Source of the DNA: Desulfobacteraceae bacterium
Lineage (GTDB): Bacteria; Desulfobacterota; DSM-4660; Desulfatiglandales; HGW-15
Length of the DNA stretch: 6,862 bases
Reading direction: 5' to 3'
NCBI GenBank assembly: GCA_003819975.1
Contig: RPPU01000245.1
Coordinates: forward strand, 1-6,862
Part shown: positions 1 through 6,116 of the stretch, one piece after another
How the letters are laid out: each line of letters opens with the position of its first letter
How positions within the stretch are numbered: position 1 is the first letter of the stretch
Made by a program: the position numbers and the translations under genes
Notes under the pieces: generated by a model
The model's database searches: none
The model's input: only the letters and a program-made list of their open reading frames with translations
What the model was told of the DNA's origin: nothing

Positions 1-701
1 GGGAAAAGGTATTCGGCCGCAAACGCATCGGCATGCATACCCGATTGATTTTTAAGGATACTGGACATCAGGACCACTCCGCCACTATCATACTGAAATC
101 GTTCTCCCGGATTGCTGATCATCGGCCGGTTCAAATAAAAAACATCCCAACCCTTCATTAAGCGGTTTAGGTCGTTATGCGGTGATTCACCTCCGGGTTC
201 GCCTTCAAAGTAATCCGTTCCGCTTCGCATGGTAAGCAGATCTTTCAGCTTGATAGCCTTCTTCCGGCTATCCATATTATCAATGGATGAAATATCGGGA
301 AAAAAGGATAGTATCTTCTGATCCACATTTTGGATGACACCCTGTTCGATTGCCATTCCGATCAAAGCCGATGTAAAACTTTTTGTAACCGACTGAATAG
401 TATGCTGGGAATCTCTGCGATAGTAGTTAAAGTATTCTTCTGTAACCATTAAACCATTTCGCACAATAAGGAGACTATCGATATATTGATTGGCTTTATC
501 GGTTTTAATAGATTGGACCAATGTCGTTAAGGCATTTTCATCTATTTTCTCCTGAATCGGAGTTGAAACGGGCAAATTTCTTTCGTTTTCATCCATTTTT
601 GTCTGAGCTGGAGTTGAAACGGGCATAACCGATTTACCGATCGGCTGACAAGAAATAAAGAGAAATATTATAATTAAAACGATCATTATCCTATTTTTCA
701 T
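1..701 (-). CDS. Serine hydrolase, beta-lactamase class C-like fold, lipoprotein (3' end cut by window edge)
   Basis: The 233 visible residues begin with a short lipoprotein signal: MKNR, a hydrophobic stretch, then FISC with Cys18 as the likely lipidation site. Phe at -3 is a weak fit to the lipobox. Residues 26-59 form a linker of two 17-residue repeats. The catalytic domain follows. The SxxK motif is S104-V-T-K107, LLTMRSG lies near 155-161, and the second motif is Y204-D-S, where class C enzymes usually have YxN. The C-terminal HxG/KTG-like region would lie beyond the left edge. Families with this fold include beta-lactamases, D-peptidases, esterases and 6-aminohexanoate-dimer hydrolase, so the substrate cannot be named. 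The ATG at 699-701 lacks a good ribosome site. An in-frame ATG at 753-755, behind a purine-rich tract at 767-779, would add 18 residues. The 174-nt gap from the preceding amide hydrolase leaves co-transcription open. Confidence 0.9.
   Translation of the reverse strand, partial: MKNRIMIVLIIIFLFISCQPIGKSVMPVSTPAQTKMDENERNLPVSTPIQEKIDENALTTLVQSIKTDKANQYIDSLLIVRNGLMVTEEYFNYYRRDSQHTIQSVTKSFTSALIGMAIEQGVIQNVDQKILSFFPDISSIDNMDSRKKAIKLKDLLTMRSGTDYFEGEPGGESPHNDLNRLMKGWDVFYLNRPMISNPGERFQYDSGGVVLMSSILKNQSGMHADAFAAEYLF
525..626 (-). repeat. Imperfect tandem duplication of 51 bp inside the serine hydrolase linker
   Basis: Two adjacent 51-bp units (626-576 and 575-525) encode 17 residues each, with the shared pattern (M/L)PVSTPxQxKxDEN. 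The duplication lies between the lipidated Cys and the catalytic domain, so it lengthens the tether rather than touching the active site. It keeps the frame. Confidence 0.9.
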
Positions 702-875
702 TATCAGCCATCTTTGTATACATTTGTAAAAACCATTTAGATTATTTGCGAACATAACTATCTCATTTCCTTTCCTTTTAAACCGATTCCATCTGTTTCA
801 AAAAACGTATAGAGGAATAATTAGCCTGTCCCTTTTTCTTCTTTTTCTAATGATAGCCTCAATTCTGCCTCCGCT

Positions 876-1727
876 TCATTTATCTACCGGACCCGGCGGG
901 ATCGGGGTAACGGTGGGGGATTCAACCTTAAAAAGCTCGGATAACCGGACTGAATGAGCGCCTTTTTTAAGTTCATCGTCGAGATTAAAGACCACGGCGT
1001 TCTCGAAGTTGTGAGAATAATAGACATTGATTGATCCGGCTTTCAGATCATAGATGCAAGAATAGACAGTCTCATAAGTGCCCTCCTGGTGCGTGGCTGA
1101 GAGCACCGAACGGATAAGCTCTGCACTCAGTTCATTGGCGGAGTCCAACATTCGCTGGGCCGTTCGAAAGCGTTGACAGGGGACCTTGCTGCCGGGATAG
1201 TTGGTGCGCAAAAAGTTGGTCGAGACCTGGTACCAGGTCTTTTCCGTAACAAAGCGCACGCTTCCTTGAGCATACTCGACAACCATGGCAGCACCGCTAC
1301 GGTCGGCAATTGGGAAACGAAGCTCTTTAAGGAGGGAAACATTATAAGTCTCAAAGAACTTGCGGACATCGGCGACCGTGGCGCAGGTCTGCAGAATGTG
1401 CAGCCTCGGATTGCCTGGGAAATCGAGCTTGGCCGGGTCGGCGCGCCAACCGGTTCCGCTGACGCTGTTGTCGCCAAGGAAGAGGCCTTGGTCGTTCATG
1501 CCTCCCTGTACCCAGCTGGAGCCCCAAGTAATGTTGAAACAACCGAAACGACCTTCGGCAGCCGGTATAAAGTTGATCCAATGATACGAGCCGTTCCAAT
1601 CCTCGTTATGGCCCGCCAAAACCATATCGTTCTTTGTCGCCATCATGGAGGTGCAGGCTAACTCATCCGCTGCCGGCAGCAGGATCAGGATCAAAGCCAG
1701 AGCGCACCATAATTTTATGCTTTTCAT
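876..1727 (-). CDS. Exported Ntn-type linear amide C-N hydrolase (choloylglycine hydrolase / penicillin V acylase-like), soluble paralogue
   Basis: This 283-residue protein is predicted to cut an amide bond outside the cytoplasm with an N-terminal cysteine. A signal peptide (residues 1-24) ends ELA, directly before Cys25. Cleavage there would free the cysteine as nucleophile and base, as in exported penicillin V acylases. Family hallmarks are CT at 25-26, GHNEDW at 39-44 with Asp43 (the pocket Asp of the family), GGMNxxGLF near 75-83, STN with Asn171, and a conserved Arg186. The Arg usually preceding the Asp (RxxD) is His40. A short proline-rich tail ends the protein. I chose the ATG at 1725-1727 because AGGAGG sits 6 nt upstream. 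An ATG at 1740-1742 overlaps that site and would add five residues absent from the paralogue at 4756-6096. The gene follows the CocE-like gene by 63 nt without a visible terminator, so they probably share a transcript. Acid ceramidase-like or C45 acyltransferase relatives are alternatives. Confidence 0.85.
   Translation of the reverse strand: MKSIKLWCALALILILLPAADELACTSMMATKNDMVLAGHNEDWNGSYHWINFIPAAEGRFGCFNITWGSSWVQGGMNDQGLFLGDNSVSGTGWRADPAKLDFPGNPRLHILQTCATVADVRKFFETYNVSLLKELRFPIADRSGAAMVVEYAQGSVRFVTEKTWYQVSTNFLRTNYPGSKVPCQRFRTAQRMLDSANELSAELIRSVLSATHQEGTYETVYSCIYDLKAGSINVYYSHNFENAVVFNLDDELKKGAHSVRLSELFKVESPTVTPIPPGPVDK
1223..1240. repeat. Perfect 18-bp palindrome inside the amide hydrolase gene
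   Basis: AGACCTGGTACCAGGTCT is its own reverse complement. It falls in the codons for KTWYQVS, just before the conserved Asn171. On the plus strand it is followed by TTTT, so it resembles a small intrinsic terminator for antisense transcription. As coding sequence it needs no other explanation. Confidence 0.7.
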
Positions 1728-1748
1728 CAGCCGCCTCCTCATAAGCTA
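1650..1748 (-). repeat. Leader plus signal-peptide block shared with 6019-6116 (copy 1)
   Basis: From TAGCT, 21 nt before the start codon, to codon 26 (the ACC after the Cys25 codon), this block matches 6019-6116 at about 83 of 99 aligned columns by hand count, with one single-base gap. The mature proteins that follow are only about one third identical by eye. Confidence 0.8.
1734..1739 (-). promoter_or_regulatory. Shine-Dalgarno site that decides the start of the amide hydrolase at 876-1727
   Basis: A perfect AGGAGG lies 6 nt before the ATG at 1725-1727. The longer reading frame would begin at an ATG (1740-1742) that directly abuts this site and has no ribosome site of its own. Confidence 0.85.
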
Positions 1749-1790
1749 AAAATTTTATTTTTCAAGTACTCAATCTACACCCTCTTTCTC

Positions 1791-4178
1791 TTACTTGCTC
1801 TCCAGTTTTATCACCGGCAGCAGGATATGCGAAGGATGGGCCGCATCGTGATAAATAGTCTGCTCGGCTTTCACGTATTCTGTTTCGGTTTCATTATGCC
1901 CGCCGGTATTCAGGTTGCGCGACCAATCAGGGAAAGATGCAGAAGCCACTTCTACCCTTAGCCTGCCCCCGATGGGAATTTGAATTCCGGTTTGCCATAA
2001 ATCTAAGTTATACTGATAAATCTCTCCGGGTTTCAGGAGTTCCGGCTTTTCAAAAGAATCGCGATAACGCGCCCGGATCTTGCCCTCGGTTAATACATAG
2101 ATCCCACCCTTAGGTTCCACGACGCAAACGCGCACGAACCAATCCGTGTCCTTGGCCGAGCTGGAAGCATAAAGCACGGCTGAAAGCGGCCCGACAAAAG
2201 TCAACGGGGTTTTAAGTGGTGGGGTCTGATAGACCAGGATATCCGCTCGTTTGCTATCTGCTTTCCCTCGATACCTGGGTGCTGGCGGTGTCGGATCAGC
2301 TGGATCATAGGTATAACGATCAGCTGGCGCTTTAACATCCGGCTGCTCAAAGGACAACAAGCCCTTAGCGCCGTTTGAAGCATTAGCCTGGCCTGGACCG
2401 GACAAATAGAGTTTAGTCATGCCGGTTCCGGCCAGCGGATAAGAATTACCCTGCACCCATTCATTGGCGCCCATGACAAAAAGCGAAACCAATGGTTCAC
2501 GGTCAATGCCGTTATTTATCCCCTTTAACCAAAAATCAAACCACCGCAGATAGTCCCGATGCAGATCCACAAACGCCTTTTTACCGAAGTCATAACCCTG
2601 AAAACGGCATGCAGCCGTGTCCGTATGACCCCAGGGACCCAAGATCAATTTTTGATTGGCATGTCCATGGGATTGCATTTTGAGATAACTAAGCTTGGAG
2701 CCGATTCCGTCACCGTCAAACCAGCCGGACTGCTGAAAGACCGGAATCTTAACTTCAGCCAAATGATTTTGAAAACCGGTTGATGCCCAATAAGAATCCA
2801 GATCCGGATGACTGATCCATTTCCGCCAAGCCCCAACCTCTTTTCCCAGGATTTTCTTGTCCAGGTCAATGACCGGGAGCACCCGAAACAGGGACTCCCA
2901 ACCCCGTTCTTCGTTGATCTTTCTCATCATCTTGCCGGAAAGATCTGCTGTTGCTTCCATATCCACTAAATCCAACCAATGCAAATTCCAAAGCCCGAAG
3001 CATCCGTATTCATATGGGACATTGAAATAAGGATCAGGGGGCGCAACATTAGGAATAATGGTTGTGAGATGCGGCGACCGTTCCCGAGCCGCCCACCATT
3101 GAACCCAGCCCACATAGGACCCGCCGATCATTCCAACCTTGCCTGAAGCCCAAGGCTGAATCGCCAGCCATTCAACAGCATCATAGCCGTCGTGCGCTTC
3201 ATTGACATACGGCTCCCAAACACCCGGAGAAGCAAAACGACCGCGGCAATCCTGGACCGCAACAATATAACCGCGGCGGGCATAGAAGCGCGCCTTGAGT
3301 TCCACCATTTCTTTTGAATAGGGCGTTCGGATAAGAATGACCGGCAATCGACCCTCGGTTTTGGGAAAATAGAGGTCGGTTGCCAGACCGATCCCGTCCC
3401 GCATGGGAACCGGCACATTCTTTTCCACCCGAACCTCAAATTGCGGGTTGGAAAGCAGCGCCTCCGCTTTTTGAAAATTGAGAAGTTCCTCATATCCCTC
3501 CCGGACATAAGTCTTATACTCATGGGGGATCTCCCACAAAATAATCCGGCCGCTTTCGTCGGCATAGATGGTCGATTCTCCATCAAGATCTTCGCAAAAA
3601 TAGCTGATCAACCTCAGGACTTGACCTTTAAAGCTTTTTTCAACTGGACCCAATCGTTCGATACTTGTCTCCAGAGCTTCATCGGGGATATGAAAAATAG
3701 TGACGGTCTGTTTGCCGGCCTTGGCTTGATCATAGGCCCGCATGACCATGCTCATGAGAGCCGGATTGGCGCTCACATAGGGAATGATTCCGGGCCTGAG
3801 CTTCCTTTCGCTGGTCTTGCCCCTATTGATGACCCGGGCTGAGTTCTTATCACGTAAAATTGTCAGTTGACCCCGGGAGCTCTCTCCTTGGATATTGGTC
3901 CATTGCCCGGCTGAATCCGCTTTAATACTCAGGGAGGAATAAACGCTTTGCCCGGCCATAGTGAAGGTGGTGCCGGATCGATAGGATCCCTCCGTTTTCC
4001 AATCAAACGTGGTTATCAATACCGGTTCTTCATTGCTGTAAAGGCGGAAGGCGCCTTGATCCGCAAAACCGGTCATGACCGGGAGACGGGTTTGCCCGGG
4101 CTTGTTACCCAAAGTGACACAGAACGTCATGAACAACGCGAGCAAGAGCAAAGCGGTAATGGTTTTTACAATTCTCAT
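1791..4178 (-). CDS. Exported CocE/NonD-type serine hydrolase (Peptidase_S15 / X-Pro dipeptidyl-peptidase-like) with an extra N-terminal domain
   Basis: This 795-residue alpha/beta hydrolase is predicted to cleave an ester or amide of a small acyl compound or peptide. A hydrophobic signal covers residues 5-24. Its Cys20 has no lipobox, so secretion rather than lipidation is more likely. Residues about 37-235 form a mostly beta-like region I cannot assign. The S15 domain starts near 248 (PVPMRDG). It has RTPY with Tyr287, QDCRG at 309-313, the nucleophile motif GGSYVG with Ser354, GWFD with Asp488 and GPWGH with His518. That completes a Ser-Asp-His triad, and Tyr355 beside the Ser is typical of the oxyanion hole. 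From about 555 to the end is a PepX_C-like jelly-roll region containing SGP, DTDWFVRV and GGRLRVEVAS. Relatives include cocaine esterase, alpha-amino acid ester hydrolase, glutaryl-7-ACA acylase and X-Pro dipeptidyl peptidase; the motifs do not choose between them. It follows a 577-bp gap, so it may have its own promoter, and leads into the amide hydrolase 63 nt downstream. Confidence 0.94.
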   Translation of the reverse strand: MRIVKTITALLLLALFMTFCVTLGNKPGQTRLPVMTGFADQGAFRLYSNEEPVLITTFDWKTEGSYRSGTTFTMAGQSVYSSLSIKADSAGQWTNIQGESSRGQLTILRDKNSARVINRGKTSERKLRPGIIPYVSANPALMSMVMRAYDQAKAGKQTVTIFHIPDEALETSIERLGPVEKSFKGQVLRLISYFCEDLDGESTIYADESGRIILWEIPHEYKTYVREGYEELLNFQKAEALLSNPQFEVRVEKNVPVPMRDGIGLATDLYFPKTEGRLPVILIRTPYSKEMVELKARFYARRGYIVAVQDCRGRFASPGVWEPYVNEAHDGYDAVEWLAIQPWASGKVGMIGGSYVGWVQWWAARERSPHLTTIIPNVAPPDPYFNVPYEYGCFGLWNLHWLDLVDMEATADLSGKMMRKINEERGWESLFRVLPVIDLDKKILGKEVGAWRKWISHPDLDSYWASTGFQNHLAEVKIPVFQQSGWFDGDGIGSKLSYLKMQSHGHANQKLILGPWGHTDTAACRFQGYDFGKKAFVDLHRDYLRWFDFWLKGINNGIDREPLVSLFVMGANEWVQGNSYPLAGTGMTKLYLSGPGQANASNGAKGLLSFEQPDVKAPADRYTYDPADPTPPAPRYRGKADSKRADILVYQTPPLKTPLTFVGPLSAVLYASSSAKDTDWFVRVCVVEPKGGIYVLTEGKIRARYRDSFEKPELLKPGEIYQYNLDLWQTGIQIPIGGRLRVEVASASFPDWSRNLNTGGHNETETEYVKAEQTIYHDAAHPSHILLPVIKLESK

Positions 4179-4188
4179 CGGTTATTTT

Positions 4189-4195
4189 CTCCTCT
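4189..4195 (-). promoter_or_regulatory. Shine-Dalgarno site of the CocE-like gene
   Basis: AGAGGAG lies 10 nt before the ATG at 4176-4178. The spacing is slightly long, but no other start nearby has a better site, and the residues after this ATG form a typical signal peptide. Confidence 0.7.
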
Positions 4196-4392
4196 CTTTA
4201 TTGTGTATTCAGACTGAATAAGCACCAAAACGAATTAGTTGCCGCCGGCCAGATGCGACCTTTGTCAAAAGTGTAATCATTTTACCGCCATGACCGATCA
4301 ATAACCCTAAGATTTCATTAAAAAATTCGATCCTATTGGCGAAAAACTTATTTAATTTGTTTTTTGGTTTTTCAAGTCCCCTGATCAGTCAC

Positions 4393-4427
4393 CTACAAGG
4401 CTGCAAGCCACGGGAGCCGCCTTGCAA
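4393..4427 (-). other. GC-rich stem-loop with two mutually exclusive pairings
   Basis: The outer helix pairs 4393-4401 with 4419-4427 (nine pairs including two G-U on the minus-strand RNA; core CAAGGC with GCCTTG). An alternative six-pair helix joins TGCAAG at 4402-4407 to CTTGCA at 4421-4426. The two share bases and cannot form together. It lies about 215 nt before the CocE start in an otherwise AT-rich stretch. It does not match any riboswitch I know, and no T-run follows directly, so a terminator is not supported. Confidence 0.45.
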
Positions 4428-4755
4428 TTGTCTCAATTTCAGGGTTCTTTTATTCAAGATACGGATTTTTTGACTTGGAGATTACAATAAAGAATAAATA
4501 GCAAACATTCCACCTTTTTTACGTGAATAGGTCGAAAAAGTCGCCAATGGGAACCGCTTCATGCCGGAAAAAAACCTGCGTTTTAGAACACGTCTTATGG
4601 TTTCCAAGTACAGAACATATCATGCTGGGTTCAGGATCAGATCTTTTCATTTTCATATGAAATGGGCAATAAAAATCTCTGTTGTTTTGGAGGCACAAAA
4701 GTAAAGATTTGATCCCAAAACCGGAAAGGATTGAACTAATTTAAAACCTTTTCCT

Positions 4756-6096
4756 CTATTGATTGCCAATACAAAATTTCAGCAGATCCCAATAAATCAA
4801 TAATCCGACCACTAATCCGGCCACGATGGTCACTAAGGTATAATGACAGCGCATTTTCAAAGACCAATAGCCTTTTAGCCATGCCAAAATAGTGAAAATG
4901 ACTTGAACCGACGCGCAGATACCCATGATCAGGGGAACCAGGAGCAAGAGTTGTTCTATTTTCGTCAAGCCCGGTGCATTCCAGCACGGCAACCCGTAAT
5001 TGATGACTTCAGTATATTTCCAAAAGGCATATACAAATACAAGTCCGAAAACGGAAACGACCAAGCCAAAATAATGGGCCGCTTTTTCAAGGGGCGCCGA
5101 CTCCTTATAGGAAGCGGGATAATTTACTTTTTTCGATTTTAATAAAAATCTGAAAATCAAGTAAAGGACTTTAAAAGCGATGACCGAGATAAAAATAATG
5201 GCGCATGCAAAAAAAAGAATCTTGAAATTTATGAAATGCGGCGGTTGTAATTTGATTCTACCTTGATGGACATACATCCTTATATAGCTGTCTTTCAAAT
5301 CGTTTTTCGGAAATAATGAACTTAGCCAACGGGCATGCTTTCCTTTTTTTAATTCTGCTTTTAAATCAATTTTACAAACATTGGTAAAGTCCTGAAACTG
5401 GTAAAGGTGAATAATACCGTTTTTTAAATCATAAATATTTGAATATTGGGTAGGATATTGCCCATTCTGGCTTGTTTCATTCAGGATGGATTTAAAAAAA
5501 TCAATAGATATGGTATTGCTATTTTTTAACATCCGTTCAGCCCTATTATAGCGCCAACATCGGATGCTATTATCTTTTGTTTTGGATTGATGAAAATTGG
5601 TCGCGATTTGATAATCGCCTTTTTTCTTTATAATCTCATCCCCTTCGATGATGGCTGAATTTCCTGTTTTGTCTGCAAGAAAAATCTGGTATCCGCTCAT
5701 AAACTCAAGATTATAATCACTGATCAGCGTTAGGGCCTCTTCAACCGTGCCGCATTCCTTCATAACTTTATCAACAAGATCTCCATTGAATTTTTTTTTG
5801 TTTTTTGAATTAACTGCTTCTAATGCTGGACTTGAATAGCTGTCAAAGAACAGGCCTTTTTCATTCATGCCCCCAAACGGAAATTTATGCTCAAACCCAA
5901 AATAAATAACCCCCAATTCCTTTTTATTTCCCGGTATGACCCAGAATTGCGAAAAGGGATTATACCAGTCCTCGTTATTCCCTACGAGCATTAGATTGTC
6001 TTTCGACGAGAAAAAACCGGTACAGGCGAACCCATCCGCTACCGGCAGCAGGATCATGATCAAGGCCAAAGTGCACCATAATTTTATTTTTTTCAA
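4756..6096 (-). CDS. Membrane-anchored Ntn-type linear amide C-N hydrolase with four C-terminal transmembrane helices
   Basis: This 446-residue protein is a paralogue of the enzyme at 876-1727. Its signal peptide ends GFA before Cys25, the presumed N-terminal nucleophile. Conserved points are CT at 25-26, GNNEDW at 39-44 with Asp43, GGMNxxGLF at 75-83, ATN with Asn167, and Arg182. The usual Arg before the Asp is Asn40. The enzyme domain ends near 265. After a short linker come four hydrophobic segments, about 291-316, 343-359, 382-406 and 417-438. Loops 1 and 3 are rich in Lys/Arg and loop 2 is not, so by the positive-inside rule the enzyme domain faces outward. The family is normally soluble and about 300-350 residues, so the tail is extra. 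The start is TTG at 6094-6096, supported by AGAGGG 7 nt upstream and by alignment with the paralogue's ATG. The serine hydrolase upstream ends 17 nt before. The gene is visibly more AT-rich than 876-4178. Confidence 0.86.
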   Translation of the reverse strand: MKKIKLWCTLALIMILLPVADGFACTGFFSSKDNLMLVGNNEDWYNPFSQFWVIPGNKKELGVIYFGFEHKFPFGGMNEKGLFFDSYSSPALEAVNSKNKKKFNGDLVDKVMKECGTVEEALTLISDYNLEFMSGYQIFLADKTGNSAIIEGDEIIKKKGDYQIATNFHQSKTKDNSIRCWRYNRAERMLKNSNTISIDFFKSILNETSQNGQYPTQYSNIYDLKNGIIHLYQFQDFTNVCKIDLKAELKKGKHARWLSSLFPKNDLKDSYIRMYVHQGRIKLQPPHFINFKILFFACAIIFISVIAFKVLYLIFRFLLKSKKVNYPASYKESAPLEKAAHYFGLVVSVFGLVFVYAFWKYTEVINYGLPCWNAPGLTKIEQLLLLVPLIMGICASVQVIFTILAWLKGYWSLKMRCHYTLVTIVAGLVVGLLIYWDLLKFCIGNQ

Positions 6097-6116
6097 CAGC
6101 CGTCCCTCTTTAGCTA
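6019..6116 (-). repeat. Leader plus signal-peptide block shared with 1650-1748 (copy 2)
   Basis: This is the partner of the block at 1650-1748. The match begins exactly at the TAG stop codon of the upstream serine hydrolase and runs through the ribosome site and signal peptide to codon 26. Identity drops sharply after that. Confidence 0.8.
6104..6109 (-). promoter_or_regulatory. Shine-Dalgarno site supporting the TTG start of the anchored amide hydrolase
   Basis: AGAGGG lies 7 nt before TTG at 6094-6096. It occupies the same place as the AGGAGG of the paralogue, and sits just downstream of the previous stop, so translation of the two genes may be coupled. Confidence 0.7.

Larger units (their letters stand above)
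4179..4755. other. 577-bp non-coding interval between the membrane-anchored amide hydrolase and the CocE-like gene
   Basis: No reading frame here has both a start and a ribosome site worth calling. The interval is AT-rich apart from a GC-rich stem-loop at 4393-4427. It also contains a 12-bp palindrome (TTTCATATGAAA, 4651-4662). A TTGACA reads on the minus strand at 4268-4263, but no matching -10 box follows at the usual distance. No clear hairpin plus T-run terminator follows the stop at 4756. It may hold the CocE operon promoter, a leader RNA or a dispersed genomic repeat; the sequence alone does not decide. Confidence 0.6.

Noticed and set aside
1173..1661. 162-residue plus-strand reading frame opposite the soluble amide hydrolase
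   Set aside because: It lies wholly inside a well-supported gene on the other strand, has no family motifs, and is a typical antisense shadow of a G+C-richer gene.
3128..3586. 152-residue minus-strand frame overlapping the CocE-like gene
   Set aside because: It is an out-of-frame reading, rich in Arg and Met, over the catalytic core.
3441..3842. 133-residue plus-strand reading frame opposite the CocE-like gene
   Set aside because: It is fully covered by the 795-residue enzyme with a complete catalytic triad and shows no recognisable domain.
4263..4268. TTGACA as a -35 box for the CocE operon
   Set aside because: The hexamer is perfect, but no TATAAT-like -10 lies 16-18 nt downstream; the sequence there is GC-rich.
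4393..4427. Known riboswitch such as a cyclic-di-GMP type
   Set aside because: The loop sequences and overall layout do not match the conserved cores I know; only a generic stem-loop can be supported.
4482..4562. 26-residue minus-strand frame in the intergenic interval (begins MKRFPLATF)
   Set aside because: It has no convincing Shine-Dalgarno site or known family and is too short to separate from chance.
4700..4755. Terminator after the anchored amide hydrolase
   Set aside because: A GGAAAAGG/CCTTTCC pairing exists only with a bulge and a 17-nt loop, and no T-run follows.
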